DNA of 64,000 nt. Source: Anaeramoeba flamelloides. Taxonomy: Eukaryota > Metamonada > Anaeramoebidae. Position 1 is the stretch's first letter; each line of letters opens with the position of its first letter. The notes beneath the pieces are model-generated. The model saw only the letters and a program-made list of their open reading frames with translations. It made no database searches and was not told the origin of the DNA. The stretch lies in NCBI GenBank assembly GCA_027625915.1, contig JANTQA010000033.1:744001-808000 (forward strand), written 5' to 3'. A program made the translations under genes and the position numbers. This document shows, one piece after another, positions 1-12,550 of this stretch.

Positions 1-17
1 GGGAAAGACACACATAC

Positions 18-203
18 CCATATTTTTAGTTTCACTTCGCTTTCTTTTATTTCAATATTTTGAATAACACACAAACCACCAATTGTTGGTTCCAAGTTTT
101 CACAAAACCTGTTTTTGGATAACCGAAACACCAAAGAAGATTTCCCAACAGAAGAATCACCAAGAAGAACAATTTTGTAATCTAAATTTGGTTGATCACT
201 CAT
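18..203 (-). CDS. Rab-family small GTPase, first exon (partial)
   Basis: The minus strand encodes 62 residues beginning MSDQPNLDYKIVLLGDSS. Residues 15-22 form the GDSSVGKS P-loop, followed by SLVFRL; residues 40-42 (TIG) carry the switch I threonine; the exon ends with KLKIW, the segment that precedes the DTAGQE motif in Rab proteins. Directly after the TGG codon comes GTATGT, a good splice donor in phase 0, so the G3 motif and the rest lie beyond the window edge. The P-loop and TIG context most resemble the Rab5/Rab21/Rab22 group, which acts in endosomal membrane traffic, but the assignment to that group is tentative. The plus-strand open frame over the same bases is a shadow. Confidence 0.88.
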
Positions 204-1789
204 TGTTTGTTCGTTTTTTGAAAAGAATTAAAAGAGACTTTCAGGGGTTGGTTAAGCAAAAAAAAAAAAACAAAAAATTGAAAAGAAAAAAAGAAAAATG
301 ATATTTATTAACTGTTTCAGACTGATTAAAAGATTTTTTTATCAGTATGTTTAAGGAGTTTGGAATTTACTTTAGGATTAAAAGGAAAATTTTATGAAAA
401 ATTTTGGAACAAAAAAAGATCAAAATTTATTTTTTGATAATAAAGATCTCAAATATTACAACTCTCAGAATATAAATAATCCATTATTTTAATACTATTT
501 ATATCAAAAAAAGTGTTTTAGCGAAATTATAAAAGTTGAGTTTCTCTGTTGATCATTCAAAATATTGACAATTTGAATTTATTAAGGAAAACAAAATTTA
601 ACTCTGGAATGTGAGAAGTCAGTAAATTTTACCAATTTTGAGTTCAACAGTTTATCCCAAACTGAATTTTTCAAATCGTTTCTTTAAACTAGACAAAATA
701 ATGTTCAAATAAACAAGAGAGGGTAATATATCCTTGTATACTATATTAACCTATCTATCAAAAAAATAAAAAATTTTACAAGAAAAAAATAAAAAAATCA
801 AATTTATTTCTTGATCTTATCTGTAACATTTTATATAATAACTTCTTTTTATTTAGTTTTATGATTTAATTCTTTACGAAAAACTTATTTTTCTAAAATT
901 TTTAAGAAACATAATATTCCTTTTACTTATCTAAAGTATCTCCAAAATGTATTTGAAAATCCTATTTACAATTAAAGTTATCTTATTCTAGTTTTATAAC
1001 AGAAAATTGGATGTTTTTTAAATTCCTCTTCAGATCTAAAATTTAATGGATGAAACTATTTGTTTGATTTTATCAATAATTTATTTTTCCAATAATGCGA
1101 AAAAATCAAAATAATTCTGAATCTGCCATCATTATTTAATGAATTTTTCCGACAATTTTGGGTTGAATTTTATGGTAGTTTTTTTTTATTTGAAAAATTA
1201 AATCCCTTTATTATAATTGTTGGAGTATTATCCTTTGATTTCGCTTAGTTTGATAAAAATATTTGAAAATTGAAATTTGAAAACAAATTTGTAAAAAAAA
1301 CTGTTTAGTAAAATAATAATAAATATTAATGGAGCAAGAAACCCAAGGTAATAACGTATTTGGAATCATTCCAAATTAAGAAGACAAAGTAAAAAAAATC
1401 TTATAAATGATATTTTTGGACATTATTTTTTTTTTCAGCCTTGATTTCAACAATTGTATTTGGAAAGGTGATCTTTCGTCTTTGGTCATCTGAAAGAATA
1501 GATTTATTGAAAAAAGGTAGACCTTCTAGTGACTGTTTTTTTTTTTGGTTTCTTCTATGATTTATTTCATGGACTCAACATTTATACAATCCACGATTAA
1601 AATTTAATAAAATGAAAAAAAATTTTTTTTAGTATAAAAAAATCAAAAAAGTAAAGATTTAACACTGAATTACTTTGGATTATTTTCACTAATAGAGCAG
1701 CGAAGGATATTTAAGTTTATTAGTTTCAATATCTCCTCACAATCAAAAAATCTTTTTTCTAATTTTGAAGAATTAAAATTTTTAAATAT
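204..1789. other. AT-rich intergenic stretch, no gene seen
   Basis: Very AT-rich sequence with many homopolymer runs. No frame with recognisable protein similarity or a plausible exon was seen on either strand. It holds the upstream side of the leftward Rab gene. Confidence 0.5.
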
Positions 1790-1794
1790 AGTCT

Positions 1795-2285
1795 AGTAGG
1801 GAAAAAATACCAGATATAAAAAATCCCTGACAAGATTTTTAATTGTGAATATTAAGAAATTGTTATTTAATTCATTTATTTTCAATCAAATCCTTTTTAT
1901 AAATAACTAATTTTTTATGAAGATAGTAATAAAACCACCTAAATTTCTTTAAAGTAGGGTGTCTCTAGAATAATCAAATAATTATTTGGATAACCTAAGT
2001 AGATCAAATTTTTTTGAAAAGAAATCAAGTTTAATAGAAGTTTACGAAAGAGATTGGTCAATAAATGGTTTTATTCTGGTTTTTTTGATTGATTGGATTA
2101 TGTTTTGAACAAGTGTGATTTCATTAAACATTATTCTAATAAGTGATGAGTTAATTTTTCAAAGTTTGATACTAAAAAAAAAAAAAAATTGATTTTAAAT
2201 AATATGTAATTACACAACAATTTTCCTAATATTGACAATTAAAAATCTTTGTCAGGGATTTTTTATGACTGGTAATATTTTCACT
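1795..2285. mobile_element. MITE-like element with inverted ends, about 490 bp
   Basis: The segment near 1800-1860 (containing AAAAAATCCCTGACAAGATT) reappears inverted near 2225-2285 (containing AATCTTTGTCAGGGATTTTT). The arms are about 55 bp and imperfect. The interior is non-coding. This is the structure of a small non-autonomous DNA element; family unknown. Confidence 0.6.
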
Positions 2286-2949
2286 ATTTTAAAAGGTGTT
2301 TTTTTTCTTTAAATATTTTACTTGTTTCTTTTATATTCTGGAAATTTTAGACACTGTTTTTTATTAAAGGTGCTATTACAATTTTTTAATGATTCCTTGT
2401 CGAATTCTCAAATATGTTTAAAAATAGCATGAGTAAAATTTAGATAATATCATTACTAGTCAGTTTATAAGTAAAATATGGATTATTTTGGATTATTATA
2501 AAAACTTTATGAGAAGATTATAGAGAGCCACAAAGATCTCAGGTTTTCCATTATTAAAAGGAATTGAATAAAATTTTGATTTTATACTATTCCTCAAAGC
2601 AACTAATAAGTTAACAAGGATTTTTTTTATTTATTCTTATTAATGTTTGCAAATATCATTTATATATATATAACTATGAAATAACCAATCAAATTTTAAA
2701 AATGGTTTTCTTGAATTGAAAAAATAATATGAAATCAAAAATTTTACTAAATCTATTTAATTCTGAAATATTGAACAAAAAATCAAAACTTATTCTATTT
2801 GATATTTTTTTTTTAATTCTATAAATTAAAGATTCCAATTCGAGTTTTTTTTTTAAACATTTTTTAATTAATATGAAAATTTTCAATTTTTTTTTTTCAA
2901 AAAAGATATAAGGTCAATTAATTCAAAAATAAAAAAAAAAGAAAAAAAG

Positions 2950-3645
2950 AAAAAGAAAATAGGATTTGCAATTTTTTGAAATAATTTAAATCTCCTTTTA
3001 TATACTTTTATTTGAGTTAGATCAATTTTTACTTTTTTTAGAAATTAACTTTGATAAAAATATTTAATTAATAAAAAATTTGTTAATTTTAATGATAAAT
3101 TTCAAAGATAAAATATTATTAATTAATTATTTATTAACGATGTAATACTGATGTAAAAATTTTAATAATAATATATTTGAAATTTTTTGTATTTTTGGAT
3201 TATGATTAAATGTTTGAATTTATTTTTTCGTTTATCAAGGCTTAATTTTAAATGGGTTTGTTTATCTAGGTAAAAATACCTTTTTCTTTATTTTTTCTAT
3301 TATTTTGATACATTTCAAAAACTTGAAAATTTTAAGGTTATTTCCCAATTATGACAAAAAAAATTTATATTAAGTTCCAAAATATTTTGATAATTATTTT
3401 GTTGAATAAGAAACCCACAGTTTTCTTCAAAACGAATTAAAAATCGAGATTTTTTTAGAAATTTAATTTGCGAGTTTCTTTTTGAACGTTGATATAAAAG
3501 TAAAAATAGGTTAATTTGATTTTAGATTTTTTTTCAATTTAAAATTTTATTTCTGTCGATGAAACTTTGATAATAATTAAACAATCTCAGATCATCAGCA
3601 AACATCTGAGTGAGTATTGTTACTGGATTCATCTATTATGAGAAT
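2950..3645 (-). mobile_element. LINE-like reverse transcriptase relic
   Basis: Minus-strand sequence is recognisably the same as part of the LINE relic at 13.1-14.8 kb: the stretch around 3530-3620 (containing ATCATCAGCAAACATCTGAG) matches the catalytic-loop region around 14000-14070, and 3220-3300 matches the region encoding the LGIWLDKQIHLKFNLDK-type segment. It is heavily decayed, with no long open frame. Confidence 0.6.
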
Positions 3646-3666
3646 AAACATGTGATATTAGAACTA

Positions 3667-4215
3667 ATAAATAAACCCCAATTCTAAATTTTTAACACAC
3701 CAAAATTCGATTTGTGAAAAAAAAAACTTATTTAATTAATTCACTAAGATTTTGCCAAATTAGAACCATTCACTAATTGAAATGTATACACTTGTTTATA
3801 AATTACAATACTCAAAAAACAATAAATAAATAATTATCAATACAAATAAATCTAGGGTGTGTTAAAAAAAATTTTGGAGATGAGCAAAACAAAAAAATAC
3901 ATTGCTAAATTTGATGAAATTCTATTAGGAATATTGATCGATCAAATGGTCAGATACTACCAATTAATTTTATTTGAGTTCTTCTATTTGGAACAACTTG
4001 ACTTTACCACAATATCAATCGTTGAAAAAAATGTTGATCAAACGAAACGAGTTAGGTAATTTAAAAAATGAAATGAAAACAAAAAAAAAACTCAAAGATG
4101 AAAAAATGATTTTGATATTTTTCAAAAATCAAAATTATCTCCAATTTCAATAAAATTGTATTATTGTGATTGTTTTGAACTTTTTAGCCGTGTGGAAAAT
4201 TTTGAATTTTAGTTA
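3667..4215 (+). mobile_element. Internally deleted Tc1/mariner-like element
   Basis: The left end begins TAAACCCCAATTCTAAATT and the right end near 4190-4215 is a degenerate inverted copy (GTGTGGAAAATTTTGAATTT), about 550 bp apart. Inside, a 66-codon frame at 3859-4059 (first M in the frame is a non-ATG codon; an internal ATG lies at 3880) reads MSKTKKYIAKFDEILLGILI, which lines up with the N-terminal helix-turn-helix region of transposase relics at 41.2 and 54.8 kb. The catalytic DDE part is absent. A close copy lies at 8797-9332 and another begins at 63943. Confidence 0.6.
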
Positions 4216-4380
4216 AATTCAAGGTATCCATTTTGAAGAGTTTATTTTTTTTATATAATCTGTAATAAAAATAAATTACAAAAAAAATATTATATATATA
4301 TTTATATTGAATTATTTGAATTTAAACAACAAATTGTAAAACACAATTGTAAATATTATTGTTGTAAAAAATAGATTTTA

Positions 4381-4672
4381 TTCAATTTTAGAGATAAATA
4401 AAGAGTTCCATCCATTTATCCAAATAAAGATATAGTAAATGAAATTCCAGTTTTTATTTTTGAGCTTGAATGGATTTTCAACATAAAATTGTTTGGTAAA
4501 CATCATCCCTTGTTACAAAAAATTATTTTTTTTGAAAATTGAAAGATTGGTATATTCCAAACAATTTTTTTATTAAAATTATTATTAGTCTATTAAGTAA
4601 ATCAGATATATTATTTACTATATCTTTATTTGGATAAATGGATGGAACTCTTTATTTATCTCTAAAATTGAA
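4381..4672. mobile_element. MITE with perfect 60-bp inverted ends
   Basis: Bases 4381-4440 and 4613-4672 are exact reverse complements over 60 bp. Beyond these the similarity continues imperfectly for at least 40 bp on both sides (about 4340-4380 against 4673-4715). The 172-bp centre is non-coding. Perfect arms suggest a recent copy or arm correction. Confidence 0.8.
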
Positions 4673-4719
4673 AAAAATTTATTTTTTATAACATTCATAA
4701 TTACACAAGTGTATTAATT

Positions 4720-6650
4720 TTTTAATATGCATCAATATTTTATCCAAATGATCATCAAAAATAAATGTTCAAAATCCATTTTTTAAAAATTAAATACCTA
4801 TATATATATATTGAAACAACTCTTAATAAAGAGAAATTTAAAGGTCAACTGAATTTAGTAAGTTTTTTAACATTTAAACTAATCAAATGCTTATTCAAAA
4901 TTATTTTTTAAAAATTACAAAAATTGAAAAATTAAATAAAAAATTTCAAATATTCATTTGAGTTTAATAGTATTCAATAGTAAAATCCAAAAAAATAAAC
5001 ATCTTGGAATTGGAAAGAAAAGTAAAATTTTGATCGATGCTATAACAAACAAACTTACTTTTAAATCTATTTTCCTAAATCAATTATTGTTTTTAAAATT
5101 TTGATCCCATTTTTTCTTTATATAAAAGTTCAAAATCCAATACATTATCAAATTATTTCAAAAAAAATATGTTTTCAGTTGGAGAAAAACTATCTAATTA
5201 TCTATGAAGGAAGTTTACAAAAATCCAGTTTAAAAATCTAATCACAAATTTCTAAAAAAACCCTTATTTTAAAAAAAAATTTTAACATCAAAAAAAAATA
5301 CAATAATTATTTTAACTTGAAAAGATCTAATTTCTTTATTCATAGAACATTTCGAAAGTTATTTTTCTTTTTTTTTTTGAACCTAAAAATACAAGAAAAA
5401 AAAAAAAATCATAAATTCAAAATATCCCTCAAAATACTTTTTTAAAACCTGGAAAATTCAATAGATAATATCAAGAAATACAGAATTAATTATTTTTAAT
5501 CAATAATTAATAATATCTTATTTATTTCAGTATTTTATTAATAACCCAATAATTTAACTTCTCAATATATTTTATTATTATTTCTCAATTTTTTTAATAT
5601 TTTCAAACAAATAAAACTAATTCACATTAATAATTCTAATAATAAAAAAATAATAGATATTTTATCAAATAATTGATTTTAATACAATAAATTCTTTTTT
5701 AATACCATGAATATTAGAAAAAGAATAATTACCTATTTTTTATTAAATTTCAAGATATTTAATAAAATATTTGTAGAATAAAATAAATAATCAATTTTAT
5801 TCGATCTTCAAGGATTCAATATTAAGTTTATTTTTCTTGTTTTTTTAAAAAATACATTTAAGTTTCAATTCTTGTCTGTTTATACAAACTCTAAGAAATT
5901 ACTAAAAGTGAGATTTCATCAAAATAAAACTGTTTGGAAAATTTTTCTAAATTTTTTTTCAAAGAATCCAAAATCCTAAAAAAAAGGATCAAGATCTTTC
6001 TTACTCAAAATTTAATTAAGAAAAATGAACCCTTAAATAAAATAACAATCATTTCTCCAAAGTTGACAAATGAGTTTCCTAATCTGGTGAAATTGTATCT
6101 TTTCTGTAAATAAATTACCCTATTATCCTTGGGAAAAAAATAAAGGGGAGTTATATAGAACTGTTAATCTCTTATAACTTGTTGAAACACTCTTTAAAAT
6201 TTCCTTTTTAGACTTTTCTTACATATCTTGTCAAAAAAAAATCGGGTTTCCTTATTTTGATTCAAGTGTGTACCTTGAGTGAAACAATTGAGTAAATCCT
6301 TCAAGAATTCGAAAATAATAAAAGCAAAATAAATCCTAAAAATAGATCAAAATGTATTGACAAAAGATCGGAGTGTGTTCTGTCTGGATTTATTTCAAAG
6401 ACGTATGTTCTTTCACTTCCGATTGTAAAGCTTTTCCGAAAAAAGTTTTTTTCGAAAAATAAAGAAAAACAATTCTCATTTATTTCCAAAAAAAAGTCAA
6501 AAAAACAATCAAATTATTCAATTCTTAACGTACCGAAGCTTATAAGAAGATAAAAATAAAATAAAAAAAAATTTTGCAATTTTCGAAAAATCATTTGGAA
6601 TTATTTATTCTGTTTACAACTGTATTTTATTTTTTATCATTAACTCATTC
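4720..6650. repeat. Intergenic stretch with a dispersed repeat (5560-5920)
   Basis: No gene is seen in most of this stretch. The part from about 5560 to 5920 is similar, in the same orientation, to 45530-45880; both contain a shared segment around ATCTTCAAGGATTCAATATT. A possible upstream exon of the next gene ends at 6402, where GTATGT follows. Confidence 0.45.
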
Positions 6651-6751
6651 CAGATCCAACTCAAACAACATTTTTGAGAATTCCAATCTACTACCGGTGT
6701 TCAAACACTTCCCCTGATAATTTTTTTTACTGTTACGTGAAACTTTACTTT

Positions 6752-7504
6752 ATGAGTAAAAACACAAAATCACAAAAAATACACCATAAAATATCTGAAG
6801 AAGCAAAAATTGATCAAAGCGAAAACAAGAACATTACACAACCCCAGAGTGGCAATGGCAATGACTACTCTTTTACAAAAAAAAATCAAAAAAAAATCGA
6901 AAAAAGAGAAATGGTTTTCCGAAATGACTTAAAAACCGAGAAAGAAAAGGACAAATTTCTGAAAAAGAAAAACAAAAGAAAAAATGAAAAGGAAAAGGAA
7001 AAGGAAAAGGAAAAGGAAAAGGAAAAGGAAACGATCAAACAAAATCAAGAAAACAGTCAGGGGTGTGTGAATGATAATATGATAGAGGCAAAGACAGAAA
7101 AAGAGAACAATTACAAGAAAGAAAAAGTCAGCAATTTGAAAAGCTCAAAATATTGGAATCACCCAAACCAAAACACAATCAAAGTCATCAAATTTAGCAT
7201 TAAACAGGACTCTCCTTCGATTTTTGCCCAAGCTTTTAACCCTAATGAAAGTCCAATTGAAGACATAATGTGTTTCAATTCAAATATGGGCCTTTGTGAA
7301 TTACCAACAACTACTTCGACGACATCTTCGTCTTCAATAAATTCAAATACATCTTCCTACACTTCAACATCCTCTTCCTATACAAACATAACATCCTCTC
7401 CATTCACATCCCCCTTGAAAGGCCCAAATAATTCTTGTAATTCCATTAGCACCGAAAGTGATCAGAGCTCAAACGATTCTGCTTCTTCAGAAAAGGAAAA
7501 TTGA
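6752..7504 (+). CDS. Unknown protein with KEKE tract and Ser/Thr-rich tail
   Basis: The frame from the ATG at 6752 gives 250 residues, ending in TGA. It has a basic, low-complexity N-terminal half with a (KE)n tract encoded by AAGGAA hexamers, a short ordinary-looking middle (around SSKYWNHPNQNTIKVIKFSI and SPSIFAQAFNPNESPIEDIM), then a Ser/Thr-rich tail. No known domain was recognised. The frame stays open upstream to 6654, just after TTAACTCATTCCAG, an excellent branch-point and acceptor, and a donor-like GTATGT at 6403 would join in phase to an open stretch ending at 6402. So either a 5' UTR intron exists or the protein starts in an upstream exon. Likely largely disordered. Confidence 0.6.
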   Translation: MSKNTKSQKIHHKISEEAKIDQSENKNITQPQSGNGNDYSFTKKNQKKIEKREMVFRNDLKTEKEKDKFLKKKNKRKNEKEKEKEKEKEKEKETIKQNQENSQGCVNDNMIEAKTEKENNYKKEKVSNLKSSKYWNHPNQNTIKVIKFSIKQDSPSIFAQAFNPNESPIEDIMCFNSNMGLCELPTTTSTTSSSSINSNTSSYTSTSSSYTNITSSPFTSPLKGPNNSCNSISTESDQSSNDSASSEKEN

Positions 7505-8796
7505 AAATGAACCCGACAAACCCCATAAAGGCAAAAAAAAAGACTTTTTTTGTTATACCTTATTTCTTTAATACACATCTAAATTGTTTAATATTTCATT
7601 CAAGATCAGATGTCACAACCTAGACATTTTCAATTTTGAAGAAAAAAAAATACTAAAAACAAATTTTTTTTTGATATATTATTATTACCAGATATGTTTC
7701 TTGGTTGAGACTAACATTTGGGAAAAAAAATTAAAGAGGATTAAAAGTTCAACCTAATTTTCAATTGGAAACCTTAAGACTACTTCAAAATGTAAAATAA
7801 AATCAATTAAAATTGAAACCAATTATCTTTAAAGAATAATCCATTCTATTATTATCAATCAAATCAACAAAACAAACAATTAAGATCTACTATTTTATAT
7901 CAAAATATAATGTAGTTTTAGAAATCTCAAAAATAGTCAAATTTTTCAATAAATTTTTAATAAATAATCAATCAAGAAAAATCGATACTAAAAGATAGTA
8001 TTAAAAAACTGTTACTGTGTTTAATCTTATATTTTGTCTTTATTGATTTTTTCTTTTATTAATTAATTTTACTTTTTTATTGTCAGAAAGGTGCACAATG
8101 TAAATTTTTAGTTGAACTTTTTTTCTCTGATGGTCGTATCATTTTGTTTCAAAAAAAATCTTAGCAGTTTGGTGTTATTTGATTTAAAAACAAAATAAAT
8201 AAAGAGGGCTTGTATTTTTGAAAACCAAAAAGATAAATTTTGAATTTTAGATTTTCATAAAAGTGTTGTATGAATACTTTTTAGTATAGAAAACTCAAAT
8301 TTTGAATTCCACACGAGTCTTTTTGGACGGAGAAGTTATTTGTTATATAATAGTCAACTAAATTTTAAAATAAATGTTCTAATTTTTTATTAATTTTTTT
8401 TTATTTTATTTTTGTTCGAAAAAAAAATATATCTTGTGTTAAGAACTGAATATTAAAAAGAGTAATTTTTTTATTAGAATAAATAACTTCAATTTATAAA
8501 AATATTTATTTTAAAAATTTGATTTGTAATATGCCAATGAGTTTGAAATGGGGTTTATATATATATATATATATAAGCCAAATTTCAAAATTGCAAACTT
8601 TTTTTATTATTATTTTTTTCTTTTTTCGTTTGTCTTTGAAAAAATACAATGATTACATTATATTTTTATTTATTAATATATTTTGACTATTGTCTCTAAA
8701 AAATGTAGTAAAACACATTATAATTCAATTAAAAAACAATTAAACTGATTTTTTTCTGTGAAAAATCTACCCCTATTTTTGAAATTAAGCTTATAT
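7505..8796. repeat. Intergenic stretch with dispersed repeats
   Basis: No gene seen. About 8370-8555 is similar to 26650-26845, and about 8570-8790 is similar to 39635-39850 (both contain a TTCGTTTGT... segment followed by CCCCTATTTTTGAAAT). A (TA)n microsatellite lies at about 8559-8574. Confidence 0.45.
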
Positions 8797-9332
8797 AAAC
8801 CCCAATTCAAAATTTTTAATACACCAAAATTTGATTTGTGAAAAAAAAAAACTTATTTAATCAATTTAAGAAAAAATACCAAATTAGAGCCATTCGTTAA
8901 AGGAAACGTATACATTTGTTTATAAATTACAATACTCAATAAAACAAAAAATAAATAATTATCAATATAAATAAATCGAGGGTGTGTTAACAATTTTGGA
9001 GAGAGCAAAACATAATAATAGATTGGTAAATTTGTTTAAATTCTATTAGGAATATTGATCGATCAAAAGGTCAGATACCATGGATTATTTTATTTGAGTT
9101 CTTCTATTTGGAACAACTCAACTTTAAACATAATATCAATTGTTGAAAAAGATGTTGATCGAACGAAACGAGTTAGGTAATTTAAAAAATGAAAGGAAAA
9201 AAAAACTAAAAGATGAAAAAATGATTTTCATATTTTTCAAAAATCAAAATTATCTATAATTTGAATGAAATTGTATTATTGTGATTCTTTTGAACACTTT
9301 ATCTATGTGGAAAAGTTTGAATTTGTGTTTAT
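8797..9332 (+). mobile_element. Internally deleted Tc1/mariner-like element, second copy
   Basis: Closely similar along its length to 3667-4215: left end AAACCCCAATTCAAAATT, the same internal segment (AGGAATATTGATCGATCAAA) and right end GTGGAAAAGTTTGAATTT. The transposase-derived N-terminal frame is more decayed than in the first copy. Confidence 0.6.
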
Positions 9333-10562
9333 ATATATTTATATATATATAATAGAAAAACCAAAAGAAAAAGATACTTAAATTTGATAAAAATCTGCTA
9401 ATTACTTGTTGAAATTTTTTTAATTGTTAGTATTCTATTATTTGTGAGATCACAAAGTTCCCTCTTTTTTCATTTTATTTTTCCAGTGATTAGTTTTTTT
9501 TTTGTTTTGACCATACTCATAATTCAATAATAAGAAAGTTAATAACTACAAAAATGAAGAGATCTGATTTGTTTCAAATTGATAATGGTATACAGTAATA
9601 TCCACATACTCTTCTTTATGAATACCTATGAAATTGGATTTCTCTTACAATTTTACTATTCTAAACACAATACTTTTAAAGTCACAATCAATATTGTTTT
9701 TTCTTACTTAATTTGCGAGATTATGGGAAGATTTTGGAGATTACCTGAACCTATCTTTTGAACTTGGAAAAGGGGGGTGAAGATTTTGGTTTCATACTCT
9801 TTCAAACTAATAATATGTGATTATGAAATGTTAATTTTTGATCTTTTTTGAGGTAAGTAGAAAGAACTCTTAAATTCTGAAAAATGTTAAAAAATAATAT
9901 TAAAGATATCAAAACAAAAAAAATTATAATTTCTAAATGAAAAAAACAATAAGTAATTTTTTTTAGATGAATAGAACCATAAAAAAAACTTTCTAGGTAA
10001 AATAAAACACTATATATATGGATCTTACTATAAAAAAAATTTACAGTTTTGATCCTTTCTGAATCCCAAATCGCTGGTTTACATTTTTTCCACATCCGTT
10101 TTAAAGTAATCTAGTTTTTCGTGAACTAGTATGAATACATTTGAAAAGAAAGTGGAGGTATCTTTTCATATGTCAATTAAAAATCTATTTTTAATTTTAC
10201 CTTGAAAAGTTCAAAAATGCAAATTAGTTCTTTGAGAAGGACTAAAATGTTTTTTTTGTTAAATTTCGAACAAAATCCCAAAAAAACCGAAAATTTAGAA
10301 TATTTTGCCTTTCCTTTGACTCCTTAACTTTTAAATCCAATTTATTCATTACGATATTGTATTTTAACCTTGAACAAAGATTATATTCCCATACTCCTTA
10401 AGGGCCTAAGCTCAAATAATTCCAACAAATTTTGAATTTATTTTTTTTTTTTTAATCTTTTCTTTTTAATCGAGATTGTTTTATAAATTTTTTTATTTTC
10501 CTTTTTGATTAACACACAATCAACTTACAACCAAAACTATTCAAAAAAAAGAATTTCTTCAA
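9333..10562. other. Upstream region of importin-beta, no gene seen
   Basis: Open frames of 60-97 codons occur here but have AT-rich, hydrophobic low-information content and no recognisable similarity. Nothing else was identified apart from the poly-T and poly-A tracts just before the importin start. Confidence 0.4.
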
Positions 10563-11355
10563 ATGGAATTAACACAAATTTTACTTGACACACAAAGTAA
10601 TGATGCAAAAAAAAGAATTGAATCTGAAAAACAAATTGAATTAGCAAAAGAAAAAGATCACCCGTTATTGCTCGGCCTTCTTGCTGCGGAACTCAATGAG
10701 GAATCAAACCCACTCCAGTCGAGACAATTAGCTGGTTTAATATTAAAAAATACCTTAGTTTCCAAGGATGAAGAAAAAAAAAAGGAGTTAGCCGATTTAT
10801 GGCTCAACTTTAATGAAAAACTGAGAAACGAGATCAAAGAGCTCTTAGTCTTGACGCTTGGCTCTCAACAAAAAATAGCAAGAAACACCTCTGCGCAAGT
10901 GATCGGCGCCATTGCTGGCGTTGAATTCCCCTGCGGTGTCTGGTCGACTGTCTTTGAAGACTTGATGCAGGTCTTGAAAATCCAAAAAAACAACGACAAC
11001 ACAAAAGAAGGCGTGTTTACATGCCTGGGGTATGTCTGTAATGAACTTGAAAATTATAGTTTTGAAATTTCCAATTTGAACGAATTCTTACTCACAATTG
11101 TCGACGGGATGTCTGAAGAAGAAACCAACCTTCAAATCAAATATACTGCCACCAACGCACTCTTTAATTCCTTACGCTTTGCTCACCAAATATTTGAAAA
11201 TGCAAATGATGCAAAATTCCTTTTAGATACACTTGTGTCAACATCAAAGGTTCCAGATGAAAAGATTTGTCAAAAAGTCATGGAATGCTTTGTTAGAATT
11301 GCTGATTTGTATTATTTTTCAATTGGCGATCAAATCAATGACATTTATACTGTTT
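10563..11355 (+). CDS. Importin subunit beta-1, N-terminal part
   Basis: Importin-beta carries cargo and importin-alpha through the nuclear pore and releases them on RanGTP binding. The frame starts MELTQILLDTQSNDAKKRIE and follows the animal and yeast proteins through the first HEAT repeats: RQLAGLILKNTLVSKD, ARNTSAQVIGAIAGVEFP, TNALFNSLRFA and VRIADLYYFS. It ends ...NDIYTV then TGA at 11355-11357. The homologous protein continues at once with a TxxxMKS segment, found 6.4 kb further on at 17750. ACT-GTTTGA here resembles a local splice donor (GTTTGA is used in MRT4), yet no AG acceptor fits at the other side; TACTGTT stands at both edges. The gene may therefore be interrupted by an insertion. 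Confidence 0.92.
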
Positions 11356-12059
11356 GAATTTTTTCTTTTTCTTTTTTTGTTTTTGTTTTTGTTTTTTTTT
11401 CTTTTTTTTTAATTTTTCAAGCAATTTATTTTTTAGATTTCAGAAAGGTCATTTTTTGAAGTCACTGATTATTTTGGAAATGTTGTTTGAACCAGTTTAA
11501 ATTGAACCTTTTTCAGAAGATTTTTTAAAAATAAAAATTAATCCACAAGTATTTTGAAAACTCAACGGATAGATCAAAGAAAATTAAAAAAGTGTTAGTA
11601 ACCTTTACTCTCATTCTCATAATCTTTTTTGTTCTCAACAAAGAAAGTTTCTCCTTGTCTGCTTTGCAAAAGATGGACAGGAGTGCTTAACAGGAAGATC
11701 CATTTTCTCCTTTATTATTTGGTTTTATTTCTCCTTTTCACTTTGAAAAAAATCAAATCACTGGTATTAGAATATTCAATTGTTTGCTGAAAATTTGAGA
11801 TTTTTAATGAAAGGATCAACAATAGGAATAAATTTTCAAATTGAAAAAATACTGATAAAAACAAATAAAAATTTTATCTAACCATCCAATAAGAAACCAC
11901 GGAATTTAATTTCAAAAAGAATATCATTCCTAACTGATTTTGTGAAGATCTTTGTGCTTGTGAAGATTTTTGGATTTTTTCAAAGAAATAATTAGAATTA
12001 TCAAAATATTTAGGAACCTGAAATAAAAATTTTCTTGTATTAATTACAAAAAATATATA

Positions 12060-12550
12060 AAAAATCTAAGTTTTTGAAATGAATCCGAATAATGATAAAA
12101 TTAAAAAAACTTTAATTTCAAAAGAAATTTTATATCTTTGTATTTGGATGGATAAACAAACCCATTTAAAGTTTAACCTTGATAAAGTTAAAATCAATTT
12201 ACAAAAAATTAATCAATATCTTACAACAAAATAATGTTTTTAATTGTCTAAAAATTCAATTTTTTTTAAAGAAAAGATGTATTACAGAAGTCAACCATTA
12301 TATGGATTAGAAATATTTGATTTGATAAAAACAAAATTTAAATAAATTGATATTTGGATTAATAAAAAAAATAACAAAATACTTATTAAGCTATATAACC
12401 TACATTCTTCCAATATTTTTTATAAATCAGAAACTAAAATTGATTCGACCCGAATAGCAATTTATATAAGAAGATTTAAGTTAATTCAAAACTTAAAAAA
12501 CCTATGTTTTATTTATTTATTAATTATCTTATCTTTTCGGAAAAGAAATC
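12060..12550 (+). mobile_element. LINE-like reverse transcriptase relic, plus strand
   Basis: Plus-strand translation around 12080-12230 gives NPNNDKIKKTLISKEILYLC and then KFNLDKVKINLQKINQ, nearly the same as the LINE relic on the minus strand at 13830-14066. The part after it (around WINKK and TRIAIYIRRFKLIQN) looks like the region C-terminal to the reverse transcriptase domain. The frame is broken and only the 3' part of the element is present. It sits head to head with the longer copy, with hairpin repeats between. Confidence 0.6.

Noticed and set aside
83-301. Plus-strand open frame of 72 codons
   Set aside because: It is the antisense shadow of the Rab GTPase exon on the minus strand.
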